A DNA stretch of 64,000 nucleotides from Methylobacter psychrophilus (GTDB lineage: Bacteria; Pseudomonadota; Gammaproteobacteria; Methylococcales; Methylomonadaceae): contig NZ_JAOEGU010000019.1 in assembly GCF_025583945.1 (NCBI RefSeq), positions 1-64,000 on the forward strand. The letters run 5' to 3'. The notes under the pieces were generated by a model. That model saw only the letters and a program-made list of their open reading frames with translations. It was not told where the DNA came from and made no database searches. Below are positions 46,463 to 54,133 of this stretch, piece by piece (the first letter of the stretch is position 1; every line of letters begins with the position of its first letter). The translations under genes were made by a program, and so were the position numbers.

Positions 46463-46966
46463 CCCTCCTCTCTAGGGCAATAGTATTCGCCTATTTTAGT
46501 AGTTGAAGTAATGTATTAAAGAGGAAAGAACAGGGCAAAAACGACCTGATATTGATGATACCGACTGACTTGAAGCACTATGGATTCCAGAATAAATAAC
46601 TGATATGACCCGGCAGGTCGTCGCAATCCCGTTTGCTACTAAGAGCACCGAAGCTTTTGACAGGATAAGCCATCAACAGCGTATGGCTCCAAAATAGGGC
46701 ATAATGAAAAAACGCCACACACTGGCAGACCGCCCCTTTCGTAATCCTAAATATCGTGCAGGTATAAAGCACTTTATTAATACGCGGACTGGAAAAATAT
46801 CAGAGCGAATTTAGTCTGGCAATAGTAGACTACAACTTCATTCGCGTACGGAATATCCCCGGTATTAACTGCTATTATTTATGCGGGCTAAAAGCGATGC
46901 TCTGAAGAACTATTTGTTTAAATACGAGAGACCCACCTTACGATATCATATGTAAGCATAGAGAAA
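46463..46966. other. 504-bp gap between motB and cheZ
   Basis: Contains the small plus-strand frame at 46704-46814 and no other supported feature. It must carry the promoter of cheZ on its left end. Confidence 0.4.
46704..46814 (+). CDS. Possible small basic ORF (36 aa)
   Basis: ATG at 46704 with AGGG five bases upstream. It encodes MKKRHTLADRPFRNPKYRAG followed by a Lys/Arg-rich tail, ending in TAG at 46814. Strand and composition differ from its neighbours. It could be a small RNA-binding protein or a gene remnant. Weak evidence. Confidence 0.25.
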   Translation: MKKRHTLADRPFRNPKYRAGIKHFINTRTGKISERI

Positions 46967-47860
46967 TTAATTCAATGGTGGTGCAATTTGCCGACGCCCC
47001 TCATTGATAGCGGACTGCTCAGCTCGTTTGTTTAAAAGAATAATGCTAATACGTCGATTGATAGGATTCAAGGGATCTTCCTCATCCAGCAAAACCGATG
47101 ATGACAAGCCGATTACCCGCATTAACTTCGACTCATCCATTCCCCCTTCTACCAGTACCCGGCGCGCATCATGAGCACGATCGGATGATAGCTCCCAATT
47201 ACTATAAATCTTACTTCCTTGGGCAAACGGTTTGGCATCGGTATGTCCGGATAGACTAATTTTGTTTGGCATACTATTAAGTGTTGGTGCCAACTCGCGA
47301 AGAATATCGCGTGCACGAGACTCTAATTCAGCACTGGAGAGAGCAAACATCGGTCGATTACTCTCATCGACAATCTGAATACGCAACCCCTCGGAAGAAA
47401 TATCAATCAACAACTGTTTTCTGTAGGGTTGCAACTTGAGGTCGGATTCAATAAGCGTATCCAATTTACTTTTCATGCCATGCATTTTGATCATCTCCTC
47501 TCGTTCCAAGGCTTCACTAGCATTTTTTAAATTGAAGGTCTTGGAAGGTTCCGCAGGAGCAATATTATTCGCTTGCCCGGACTTTTTAGTCAGATCTTTA
47601 CCACCACCATGAAGAATAATGGCGCTTTCCCCAAGGGTGCTATTACCTGACAAAGAAACTTTAAGCGGTGTCTTAAAATATTCAGCAATACCTCCGCGCG
47701 TAGAACCATCAACCGAACCGAGTAGCCACATTAACAAAAAAAACGCCATCATAGCTGTCACAAAATCAGCGTAAGCTATTTTCCAGGCACCACCATGACT
47801 ACCACCATTAATTATTTTTTTACGCTTAACAATAATAGGACGTTGCGGAGTATCTGCCAT
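46967..47860 (-). CDS. motB: Flagellar motor stator protein MotB
   Basis: A 297-aa stator subunit. The single membrane helix follows GAWKIAYADFVTAMMAFFLLM, whose Asp is the proton-carrying residue. OmpA-like peptidoglycan-binding domain: LSGHTDAKPF, NWELSSDRAHDARRVL, NRRISIILL. The gene is 2 bp after motA. Confidence 0.96.
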   Translation of the reverse strand: MADTPQRPIIVKRKKIINGGSHGGAWKIAYADFVTAMMAFFLLMWLLGSVDGSTRGGIAEYFKTPLKVSLSGNSTLGESAIILHGGGKDLTKKSGQANNIAPAEPSKTFNLKNASEALEREEMIKMHGMKSKLDTLIESDLKLQPYRKQLLIDISSEGLRIQIVDESNRPMFALSSAELESRARDILRELAPTLNSMPNKISLSGHTDAKPFAQGSKIYSNWELSSDRAHDARRVLVEGGMDESKLMRVIGLSSSVLLDEEDPLNPINRRISIILLNKRAEQSAINEGRRQIAPPLN

Positions 47861-47862
47861 AA

Positions 47863-48723
47863 CTACTTGGCCTTTGACTGCCTGATTTCGTCATCGACTT
47901 CCGTAAATGAGGGACGCTCGGTGGAAAATAATACTTTACGACCAAATTCAATCGCCAATGCCGGTGGATAACCATTAAGACTGGCAATAAGGGTAACTTT
48001 GATGCAATGCATCGGCTTGGCAGATTCGTGTAATTTATGCTCAACAAGACCGGTTAATGGCGACACAAACCCATAGGCAAGCAAAATCCCCAAAAAAGTC
48101 CCTACTAAAGCATGGGCAATCAACATCCCTAACTCGGCAGGCGGCAAGCCAACCGATTCCATGGTGTGCACTACACCCATCACGGCTGCCACAATACCAA
48201 AAGCAGGCAAACCATCACCAATTTTCGCTATGCAATGCAAAGGAAATTCGCCTTCAGCATGATGAGTATCAATTTCGTTGTCCATCAGATTTTCAAGCTG
48301 AAAAGGATCTATGTTTCCGGATACCATTAAGCGTAAATAATCAGTTAAAAACTCCACCACATGATGATCAGCCATAATCAATGGATAATCAGTAAATAAC
48401 GGACTTTCCTTGGGATTTTCAACATCCGCTTCAATGGACATCAGGCCATCGTTACGAATCTTGCTTAGCATCCGGTAAAGCAAAAGTAATAATTGAATAT
48501 AAAGTTCACGTGTATGCTTGGAACCCTTGAACAAGGTAGGAATCACTTTGAGGGTTGCCTTAATCACTTTCATGTCATTACCGACCACAAAAGCCCCCAA
48601 AGCACCTCCACCAATCATCAATAGCTCTAATGGCTGAAACAGCGCTGCCACATGCCCCCCTGCCAAAGCGAAACCGCCAAACACAGAAGCCATCACAATA
48701 ACATAGCCAATAATTACCGACAC
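47863..48723 (-). CDS. motA: Flagellar motor stator protein MotA
   Basis: A 286-aa inner-membrane protein with four helices. GYVIVMASVFGGFALAGGHV at the start, and LPAFGIVAAVMGVVHTM and ALVGTFLGILLAYGFVSPL in the last third, are MotA signatures. It forms the proton channel with MotB and pushes on FliG. The operon reads flhD, flhC, methyltransferase, CBS, motA, motB. Confidence 0.96.
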   Translation of the reverse strand: MSVIIGYVIVMASVFGGFALAGGHVAALFQPLELLMIGGGALGAFVVGNDMKVIKATLKVIPTLFKGSKHTRELYIQLLLLLYRMLSKIRNDGLMSIEADVENPKESPLFTDYPLIMADHHVVEFLTDYLRLMVSGNIDPFQLENLMDNEIDTHHAEGEFPLHCIAKIGDGLPAFGIVAAVMGVVHTMESVGLPPAELGMLIAHALVGTFLGILLAYGFVSPLTGLVEHKLHESAKPMHCIKVTLIASLNGYPPALAIEFGRKVLFSTERPSFTEVDDEIRQSKAK

Positions 48724-48726
48724 GTC

Positions 48727-49161
48727 TTACGCTCTCTTATTACTGACATTAGCCTCACAAATATTATAAAAATTGCCTATGACATCACTGGGGGTAATTA
48801 TGCCAATCGGCATTTCAGCCAAATCGACAATCGGAATACAACTTACATGCAAGGTATTGAACAGCGAAATGGCCTCTTGAACTGTGGCTTGAAGATTTAA
48901 TGATACCGGATTTCGTATCACAATCTGATGAACTCGCTGGTTAAGGCTAGCCAAATCCCGCGTCGTATAAATATGGGTATGAACATAAGGACTGATCGCA
49001 CGCAAAAGATCACACTCACTCAGCACGCCAAATAACTTACCGTCTTCTATCACAACTAAATGATGAATGTTTTTGCTTGCAAAGATTTCTTCAACTTCTT
49101 GCAGGGTATCATCCAACAACACAGATAAAACCGGCGTACTCATAATTTCACTGACTTTCAT
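48727..49161 (-). CDS. CBS-pair domain protein
   Basis: A 144-aa protein made of two CBS domains. It begins MKVSEIMSTPVLSVLLDD, continues HHLVVIEDGKLFGVLSECDLL, and ends with MPIGIITPSDVIG. CBS pairs bind adenine nucleotides. ATG 49161 is preferred since the frame from 49215 would overlap the methyltransferase gene. It sits 3 bp before motA. A nucleotide-level input to motility is possible but not shown. Confidence 0.85.
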   Translation of the reverse strand: MKVSEIMSTPVLSVLLDDTLQEVEEIFASKNIHHLVVIEDGKLFGVLSECDLLRAISPYVHTHIYTTRDLASLNQRVHQIVIRNPVSLNLQATVQEAISLFNTLHVSCIPIVDLAEMPIGIITPSDVIGNFYNICEANVSNKRA

Positions 49162-49163
49162 TG

Positions 49164-49970
49164 TTAATCCGACAGTTGTTCCGGCATCAAAATAGAATTT
49201 GAACCCATACGCCAAACATACAATGCTGCCGCCCCAGTTTCATCCGTCGAATATGTCGGCATTATCAGCTGTCCAGGAATACCAAACTCATAACTTATCA
49301 GTAAAGTACCAGGCACCATTTCAAGACAAGCTTTCTCCCATAATGCCGACATGGCCGCAGGCGACAAATAAGCGAAAATAACACTGTAATTTTGCAAAGA
49401 ATAATTTTGATAGTCACCGCGCACAAACACACAAGATATATGCCTAAAACGTGCGCGTAACCAACTGACCAACCAAGGCAATGGTGCCATCTCAATTCCG
49501 AATACCTTGCAGTCGGGACGCTGTGTTGCCAGATGCAGACACATTCCTCCCATACCGCTACCTAAATCCAGAAACTGCTGCCCGGGACCTTCCGGGACCA
49601 GTTTTTCCACCAGGCCATGAACTTTTGGATGTGATGGATAATAGGGCACACGAGTCAAAAAAATTGCCCCATAACTTAACACCAAGACTAGCAGCGCCCC
49701 CATAAAGACGATTGGCGGCCAGTTTAACTCTACTGTGTAGAATACAGCCGCAGGAAAAGCCGCATTAATAATCAACCACCAAGAGGGCAGAGAGAGGCAC
49801 CAAGTCATTGCAATTGCAAGACTGACTTGCCACCATATCGGCATTTCTGGCGAAAAGTCGAGTCCTAACCAGTAAACGGTTTCGGTGGCAAAAATCTGAC
49901 CTAATAACCAACTACATAACAGGATTAAAACAGATATCCATTGAGGTGACGCAGCGATAGTTTTGTTCAT
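49164..49970 (-). CDS. Membrane-anchored SAM-dependent methyltransferase
   Basis: A 268-aa protein with three or four hydrophobic helices in residues 10-108 and a class I methyltransferase domain in the rest. SAM motif I is FLDLGSGMGGM (about 134-144), and VFGIEMAPLPW (about 156-166) is motif II. It lies between flhC and the CBS gene and is probably cotranscribed with both. The substrate is unknown; a membrane or cell-envelope target is suggested by the anchor. Confidence 0.75.
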   Translation of the reverse strand: MNKTIAASPQWISVLILLCSWLLGQIFATETVYWLGLDFSPEMPIWWQVSLAIAMTWCLSLPSWWLIINAAFPAAVFYTVELNWPPIVFMGALLVLVLSYGAIFLTRVPYYPSHPKVHGLVEKLVPEGPGQQFLDLGSGMGGMCLHLATQRPDCKVFGIEMAPLPWLVSWLRARFRHISCVFVRGDYQNYSLQNYSVIFAYLSPAAMSALWEKACLEMVPGTLLISYEFGIPGQLIMPTYSTDETGAAALYVWRMGSNSILMPEQLSD

Positions 49971-49983
49971 TTGAATTCGTTAA

Positions 49984-50538
49984 TCAAGCCACTGAGATTA
50001 TCCGGGTCGCAACCGCGACTTTACGTGTTTTCCCGGCCCGATTGGGCACATGACACAAACCACAAACAAAATGGTGCTGAGCGTACGGTTGAACGACAAA
50101 TTCGCCGCCACAGATTTCACACTGAGTGACTGTCAACATGAAACTATTCAAAAATCGAATCAGAGTCCAAGCTCTCGTCAACGATAGAATAGGCTCTTCG
50201 CCCTCGTCTGGTGGGATTTGTTCAAGATAAAGCTTATAAGCCTTAATAATCCCCTGAATACCGCTCGCATCAGTATGCTCAACCAGTTGTCGGTATATAC
50301 CTAAAAAAAGTGATGAGTGAATATTTGGCTTCCAGGTCAGGAACCAATCGACAGAAAAAGGCAACATACCCTTAGGTGGAGACTCCCCACGCAATTCTTT
50401 ATACAGATTAATCAAGCGATCACGCGAAAGTGATATTTCAGACTCAAGCAGTTGCAACCGGGCACCGAACTGGATTAGCTCAACTGCAAGCTGGATTTCT
50501 TTCGATTCTTCAAGAACACTTTTGGGTTTCTTGGCCAT
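49984..50538 (-). CDS. flhC: Flagellar transcriptional activator FlhC
   Basis: A 184-aa partner of FlhD. The zinc-binding region CEICGGEFVV and HHFVCGLC (four Cys) is in place, as is SRDRLINLYKELRGESPPKGMLPF near the start. FlhD4C2 activates class II flagellar promoters. It lies 13 bp before the methyltransferase gene and 76 bp after flhD. Confidence 0.93.
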   Translation of the reverse strand: MAKKPKSVLEESKEIQLAVELIQFGARLQLLESEISLSRDRLINLYKELRGESPPKGMLPFSVDWFLTWKPNIHSSLFLGIYRQLVEHTDASGIQGIIKAYKLYLEQIPPDEGEEPILSLTRAWTLIRFLNSFMLTVTQCEICGGEFVVQPYAQHHFVCGLCHVPNRAGKTRKVAVATRIISVA

Positions 50539-50614
50539 CTCGATTTAACCTTCATACTCAGAAAAAATAGTAAAAGTGATCTTGATATCGGGTATTAAAT
50601 TAACCATTGCATGA

Positions 50615-50944
50615 TCAGCATATTGTTTCTACAGGCTGCCTGGCCAGCAAAATTGATGCATGTAAGTGCGCCATGGATTGCACTTTACTATCGTGAGTCA
50701 GCATACCAAGAATAGCCACATCGTCAAAGCGAAAACGGGTTAACATCATTGGTCCGCCAGCCAACTTCATAACTTGGGCGACGCTCAAATCTCCAAGTAA
50801 ATCGGCAATCTCCCGACTGATACCCAAACGAAATACTGCTTCATCTTTATCCGTTCGGATAAAATGTTGAGCCAGCATCAGATAACTTAGATTGATGTCA
50901 CGAATTTCCTGCACCATATTATTTGCACTCATACTATATCTCAT
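50615..50944 (-). CDS. flhD: Flagellar transcriptional activator FlhD
   Basis: A 109-aa helical protein with the FlhD core IRDINLSYLMLAQHFI and GISREIADLLGDLSVAQVMKLA. Start 50944 (alternative ATG 50932). It heads the operon with flhC, the methyltransferase, CBS, motA and motB. Having motAB directly downstream matches the E. coli order. Confidence 0.92.
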   Translation of the reverse strand: MRYSMSANNMVQEIRDINLSYLMLAQHFIRTDKDEAVFRLGISREIADLLGDLSVAQVMKLAGGPMMLTRFRFDDVAILGMLTHDSKVQSMAHLHASILLARQPVETIC

Positions 50945-51704
50945 TAGTTATGATGACCAGTAAACAAGTAATAGTCAGTCAACATGATATTGACTGATTC
51001 GCCAGCAATCGTAAATGAGCCTAGCGCTGTTAACTAATACAGATAAAAAGACATAAACTACAGGGTTTGTCTTACAAGCCAGGTTATTTAATAGTAAGAT
51101 AACTTACAATAGATAGATAAATAGAGCAGTAACAGGCATTTCGGGTAAATATAATGTTTAATATTACAGCATGACAATATTATTAATAAGGCCTTTAAAC
51201 GTAAAATTAATGGCATTATCCATAAAATACAAACCAAATCATTTTTTTATAAAAATTATCCAACTACTCACCAGATACTGGTTTCGTTTATATAGGTTTT
51301 CAGAAAGTAAACTTTGATTACACATCACTTTAAGCATCTACAGATAATAACCCGTAAGTCCTTGGACAATCTTATCGATTGGGATTAAAATTTATCTTAG
51401 AATCTATAGGACACGGATTAGACGGATTTTTTATTTCAGGAGTACGCACGGGCCAAACATACGAATCACCAAGGAACTCCTAAGCTCCAACAAGCGGTAT
51501 ATGGGCTTTAAAATGCTCAAGTTAACTAATAATTACAATTTCTTTAATTGAAAAAACAACTAAAGTGTATATACTCCATGCAGAGCATGATTAATACTTT
51601 TATGCGATGAAAAACTTCTTTTATCTATATCTATTCAGTCAAGTCCATCTGCGTTCTATTTTTAACTGCCAAGCATTAATCCAAGTTACTAAAACCACGA
51701 CAGT
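50945..51704. other. 760-bp gap upstream of flhD
   Basis: A long upstream region for the flagellar master operon, A/T-rich, holding repeat B at 51299-51410. It should contain the flhDC promoter and regulatory sites. A plus-strand frame beginning at 51607 runs into the antisense of the next gene and is not supported. Confidence 0.45.
51299..51410 (+). repeat. Dispersed repeat B, copy 3
   Basis: TTTCAGAAAGTAAAC at left, AATAACCCGTAAGTCCTTGG in the centre. The hairpin core is more diverged than in copy 2. Confidence 0.55.
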
Positions 51705-52367
51705 TCACTCCCGCCTGTCCAATACCAGATTGTTATCGAATACATACCGCATAAGCTCGGCATTATTACGTAGCACCAACTTTTGCAAAATACGAGCCCG
51801 ATACATACTGATGGTTTTAACTGATAAATGTAGTTTTTCGGCAATATCACCGACAGACATTCCACTGGCGATTAGTTGAATGGTCTGAAATTCGCGGGCA
51901 GAAAGAGCTTCGTGAGCATTTTCCTGCATGCCTGTCTGTACCCAACTAGCCAGTATCTGCGTCATTGAGGGAGTAATGTATTTATTTCCAGTAAGTATGC
52001 AATCAATCGCTGTTAGTAACTGGGCACCAGCAAATCGTTTGTTGAGATAGCCTGACGCACCTGCCTGAAAAGAGCGAATTCCATAGGTATTTTCGTCATG
52101 TGCTGTCAATATCAACACAGGGAGATTAGGAAATTCTTTTTTTACTTGTATCAGTATATCAAGACCATCACGATTATTTAGCATGATGCCAAGCACCAAC
52201 AGATCAGGGGAATGCTTGCGGCACAACGCTAACGCCTCGCCACCCTCACCGGTTTCTGCCACAACTTGAAGATAATCTGTCTCGTTAACAAGATATTTTA
52301 CGGCAAGGCGAATAATATCGTGATCGTCAACTACAATGATTTTGGCAGGATTGATAGGGGATTTAAT
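51705..52367 (-). CDS. LuxR-type response regulator with ATT start and pseudo-receiver
   Basis: A 220-aa UvrY/GacA-like protein if read from ATT at 52367. In that frame the receiver begins PAKIIVVDDHDIIR and is complete, and GAGG lies 7 bases before the ATT. No ATG, GTG or TTG occurs until GTG 52262, which would cut off the first 35 residues including the acidic pocket. An ATG at 52380 lies in another frame and meets TAA at once. The phosphoacceptor site reads LLVLGIML, with Gly60 where Asp is expected. The LuxR domain (SAREFQTIQLIASGM, LSVKTISMYRARI) is intact. Confidence 0.72.
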   Translation of the reverse strand: MKSPINPAKIIVVDDHDIIRLAVKYLVNETDYLQVVAETGEGGEALALCRKHSPDLLVLGIMLNNRDGLDILIQVKKEFPNLPVLILTAHDENTYGIRSFQAGASGYLNKRFAGAQLLTAIDCILTGNKYITPSMTQILASWVQTGMQENAHEALSAREFQTIQLIASGMSVGDIAEKLHLSVKTISMYRARILQKLVLRNNAELMRYVFDNNLVLDRRE

Positions 52368-52506
52368 AGTCTAACCTCATGTTTTTTTATGAGCATACTA
52401 TACTATAACATCCTATTAATAGACCCAGCAATTCAACTCACCTGCTTTACTAATCAAAAAACAGGGCATAAAAACAGTTTCACCAAAATAACAGCTTACT
52501 TACAAT

Positions 52507-53124
52507 TTAAGTAAATAACTCGACATCACCTTCCACTTTGGATTTTTTTAGCAACATCCGATAATCCTGTTCGCGGTTAAGAACCTCATTATTATGTAAA
52601 CCGTAAAGCTTTTTGACCAGTACTTTGCCACTCTGGGGGAAATAGCATATCTTGCGCGGATATATATCCAGCAGATCCGTCGAAACGACAGGAATACCCT
52701 CTGTTTTAAGATAATCCAAAGCAAATGTTGCATTACGTTCACCAATATTAATTGTTTTCATATGCTTAATAACGGCACCTCCGCCAAATAACTTGGCTTC
52801 CAGATTCTGCCGTTTGGCGCCCATTTTAAGCAGTTGATTTATTAACATCTCCATGGCATAAGAACCATAGCGGGCCGAACTTGAACCCCACCCACCCTGT
52901 TCTTGAACATTTTCCGGTAACATAAAATGGTTTATACCGCCGACCCCATTAAGAGGATCACGAATACACGCAGCGACACAGGACCCCAAAGTAGTGACCA
53001 ACATCATATGACCTGGAGTCGCGTAATATCCACCCGGTAAAATCCTCGCTGCATCAATATCAAAAGTAGTGTCAAAGTACAACTTGGGCGCAATATTTTC
53101 CTCATACCAATGAGAGCTCATCAT
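52507..53124 (-). CDS. cheD: Receptor glutamine deamidase CheD
   Basis: A 205-aa protein with catalytic Cys in TLGSCVAACI and His in GGINHFMLP. A Thr in the last conserved segment completes the usual triad. It deamidates MCP glutamines, and in Bacillus it binds CheC. It overlaps cheR by 4 bp. Its tail GDVELFT matches the CheX-type and CheZ-like proteins of this window, minus the last residue. Confidence 0.92.
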   Translation of the reverse strand: MMSSHWYEENIAPKLYFDTTFDIDAARILPGGYYATPGHMMLVTTLGSCVAACIRDPLNGVGGINHFMLPENVQEQGGWGSSSARYGSYAMEMLINQLLKMGAKRQNLEAKLFGGGAVIKHMKTINIGERNATFALDYLKTEGIPVVSTDLLDIYPRKICYFPQSGKVLVKKLYGLHNNEVLNREQDYRMLLKKSKVEGDVELFT

Positions 53125-53990
53125 TTAGAAACACTCAAATGAAGCGCCTCATTGGCGATATTATAAACGGTATTACCTTGCAAGGAGAACAGCTCCTGCG
53201 CCTGATGAAAGCTTTCCGAATGCCCGGCAAAAAATAGTGCATCACGACGCATAACAGGCACAATTTTTTGCAAAACCTTATGTTGGGTCGGCTTATCAAA
53301 ATAGATCATCACATTACGGCAAAAAACAGCATCAAACGGACCATGAATCGGCCAATTTTTATCCAGCAAGTTAAGTTGCTGAAAACTAATCATATCGCGC
53401 AATTCCTGACGAACCTGCACACAACCTGCATTCCTACCTGTCCCTTTAAGAAAAAATCGCTGCAGAATATTCGCTGGCAGATTCTCAACGCGCTCTATAG
53501 GATAGATACCAGCCATAGCCGTTTTCAGCACCTGTGTATCGAGGTCGGTGGCCAAGATACGCACCGGCGGTGTGTAACTACCAAACACCTCCACCATAGT
53601 CATCGCCATAGTGTAAGCCTCTTCACCGGTAGATGCTGCACAACACCATAATTTAATGGGATGATCATGCCCGATACTGTGAACATGCTCGGCAAGAATA
53701 GGGAAGTGATGCTTCTCACGAAAAAATGCAGTCAGATTAGTTGTTAGTACGTTAACAAAAGCCTGCCACTCTAGCTCATCACCGGCTTTGAGAAAATCCA
53801 GGTAATCACAAAAACGAATAAAGCCGTTAGCACGAAGTCGTCGCCCTACCCGACTGTACACCATAGCCTTTTTGGTATTGGACAGACTGATTCCTGCATG
53901 TGCGTATATAAGCTGCCTGATATCCTGAAAATCTGTTTCAGTAAACTGAAAATCACGTCCCAGCCCATCCAAATTCGGAGTTAGTGCCAT
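53121..53990 (-). CDS. cheR: Chemotaxis protein methyltransferase CheR
   Basis: A 289-aa SAM-dependent enzyme that methylates MCP glutamates. The N-terminal helical domain is followed by LWCCAASTGEEAYTMAM (SAM motif), RILATDLDTQVL and DAVFCRNVMIYF. A beta subdomain insert fits pentapeptide-dependent CheR. The MCP at 54134 ends DWEEF, a possible CheR tether. Confidence 0.95.
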   Translation of the reverse strand: MALTPNLDGLGRDFQFTETDFQDIRQLIYAHAGISLSNTKKAMVYSRVGRRLRANGFIRFCDYLDFLKAGDELEWQAFVNVLTTNLTAFFREKHHFPILAEHVHSIGHDHPIKLWCCAASTGEEAYTMAMTMVEVFGSYTPPVRILATDLDTQVLKTAMAGIYPIERVENLPANILQRFFLKGTGRNAGCVQVRQELRDMISFQQLNLLDKNWPIHGPFDAVFCRNVMIYFDKPTQHKVLQKIVPVMRRDALFFAGHSESFHQAQELFSLQGNTVYNIANEALHLSVSK

Positions 53991-54133
53991 ATATCATTGC
54001 CAAGCAACATAAATATTGTCATTTATACGTTCCATAAGAGAGCGATCACCTTAAGACAGGACAGACCTGACAAATTTTATAAACCTGTCAGGTCTAACTC
54101 CGATATTTTTATCCCGGCTAAAGTAAATAGGCT

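Noticed and set aside
46578-46772. 64-codon minus-strand frame between motB and cheZ
   Set aside because: No ribosome binding site, cysteine/phenylalanine-rich composition, and the plus strand here offers a better small frame.
51607-51879. 90-codon plus-strand frame upstream of flhD
   Set aside because: More than half is antisense to the LuxR-type gene; low-complexity, non-protein-like start.
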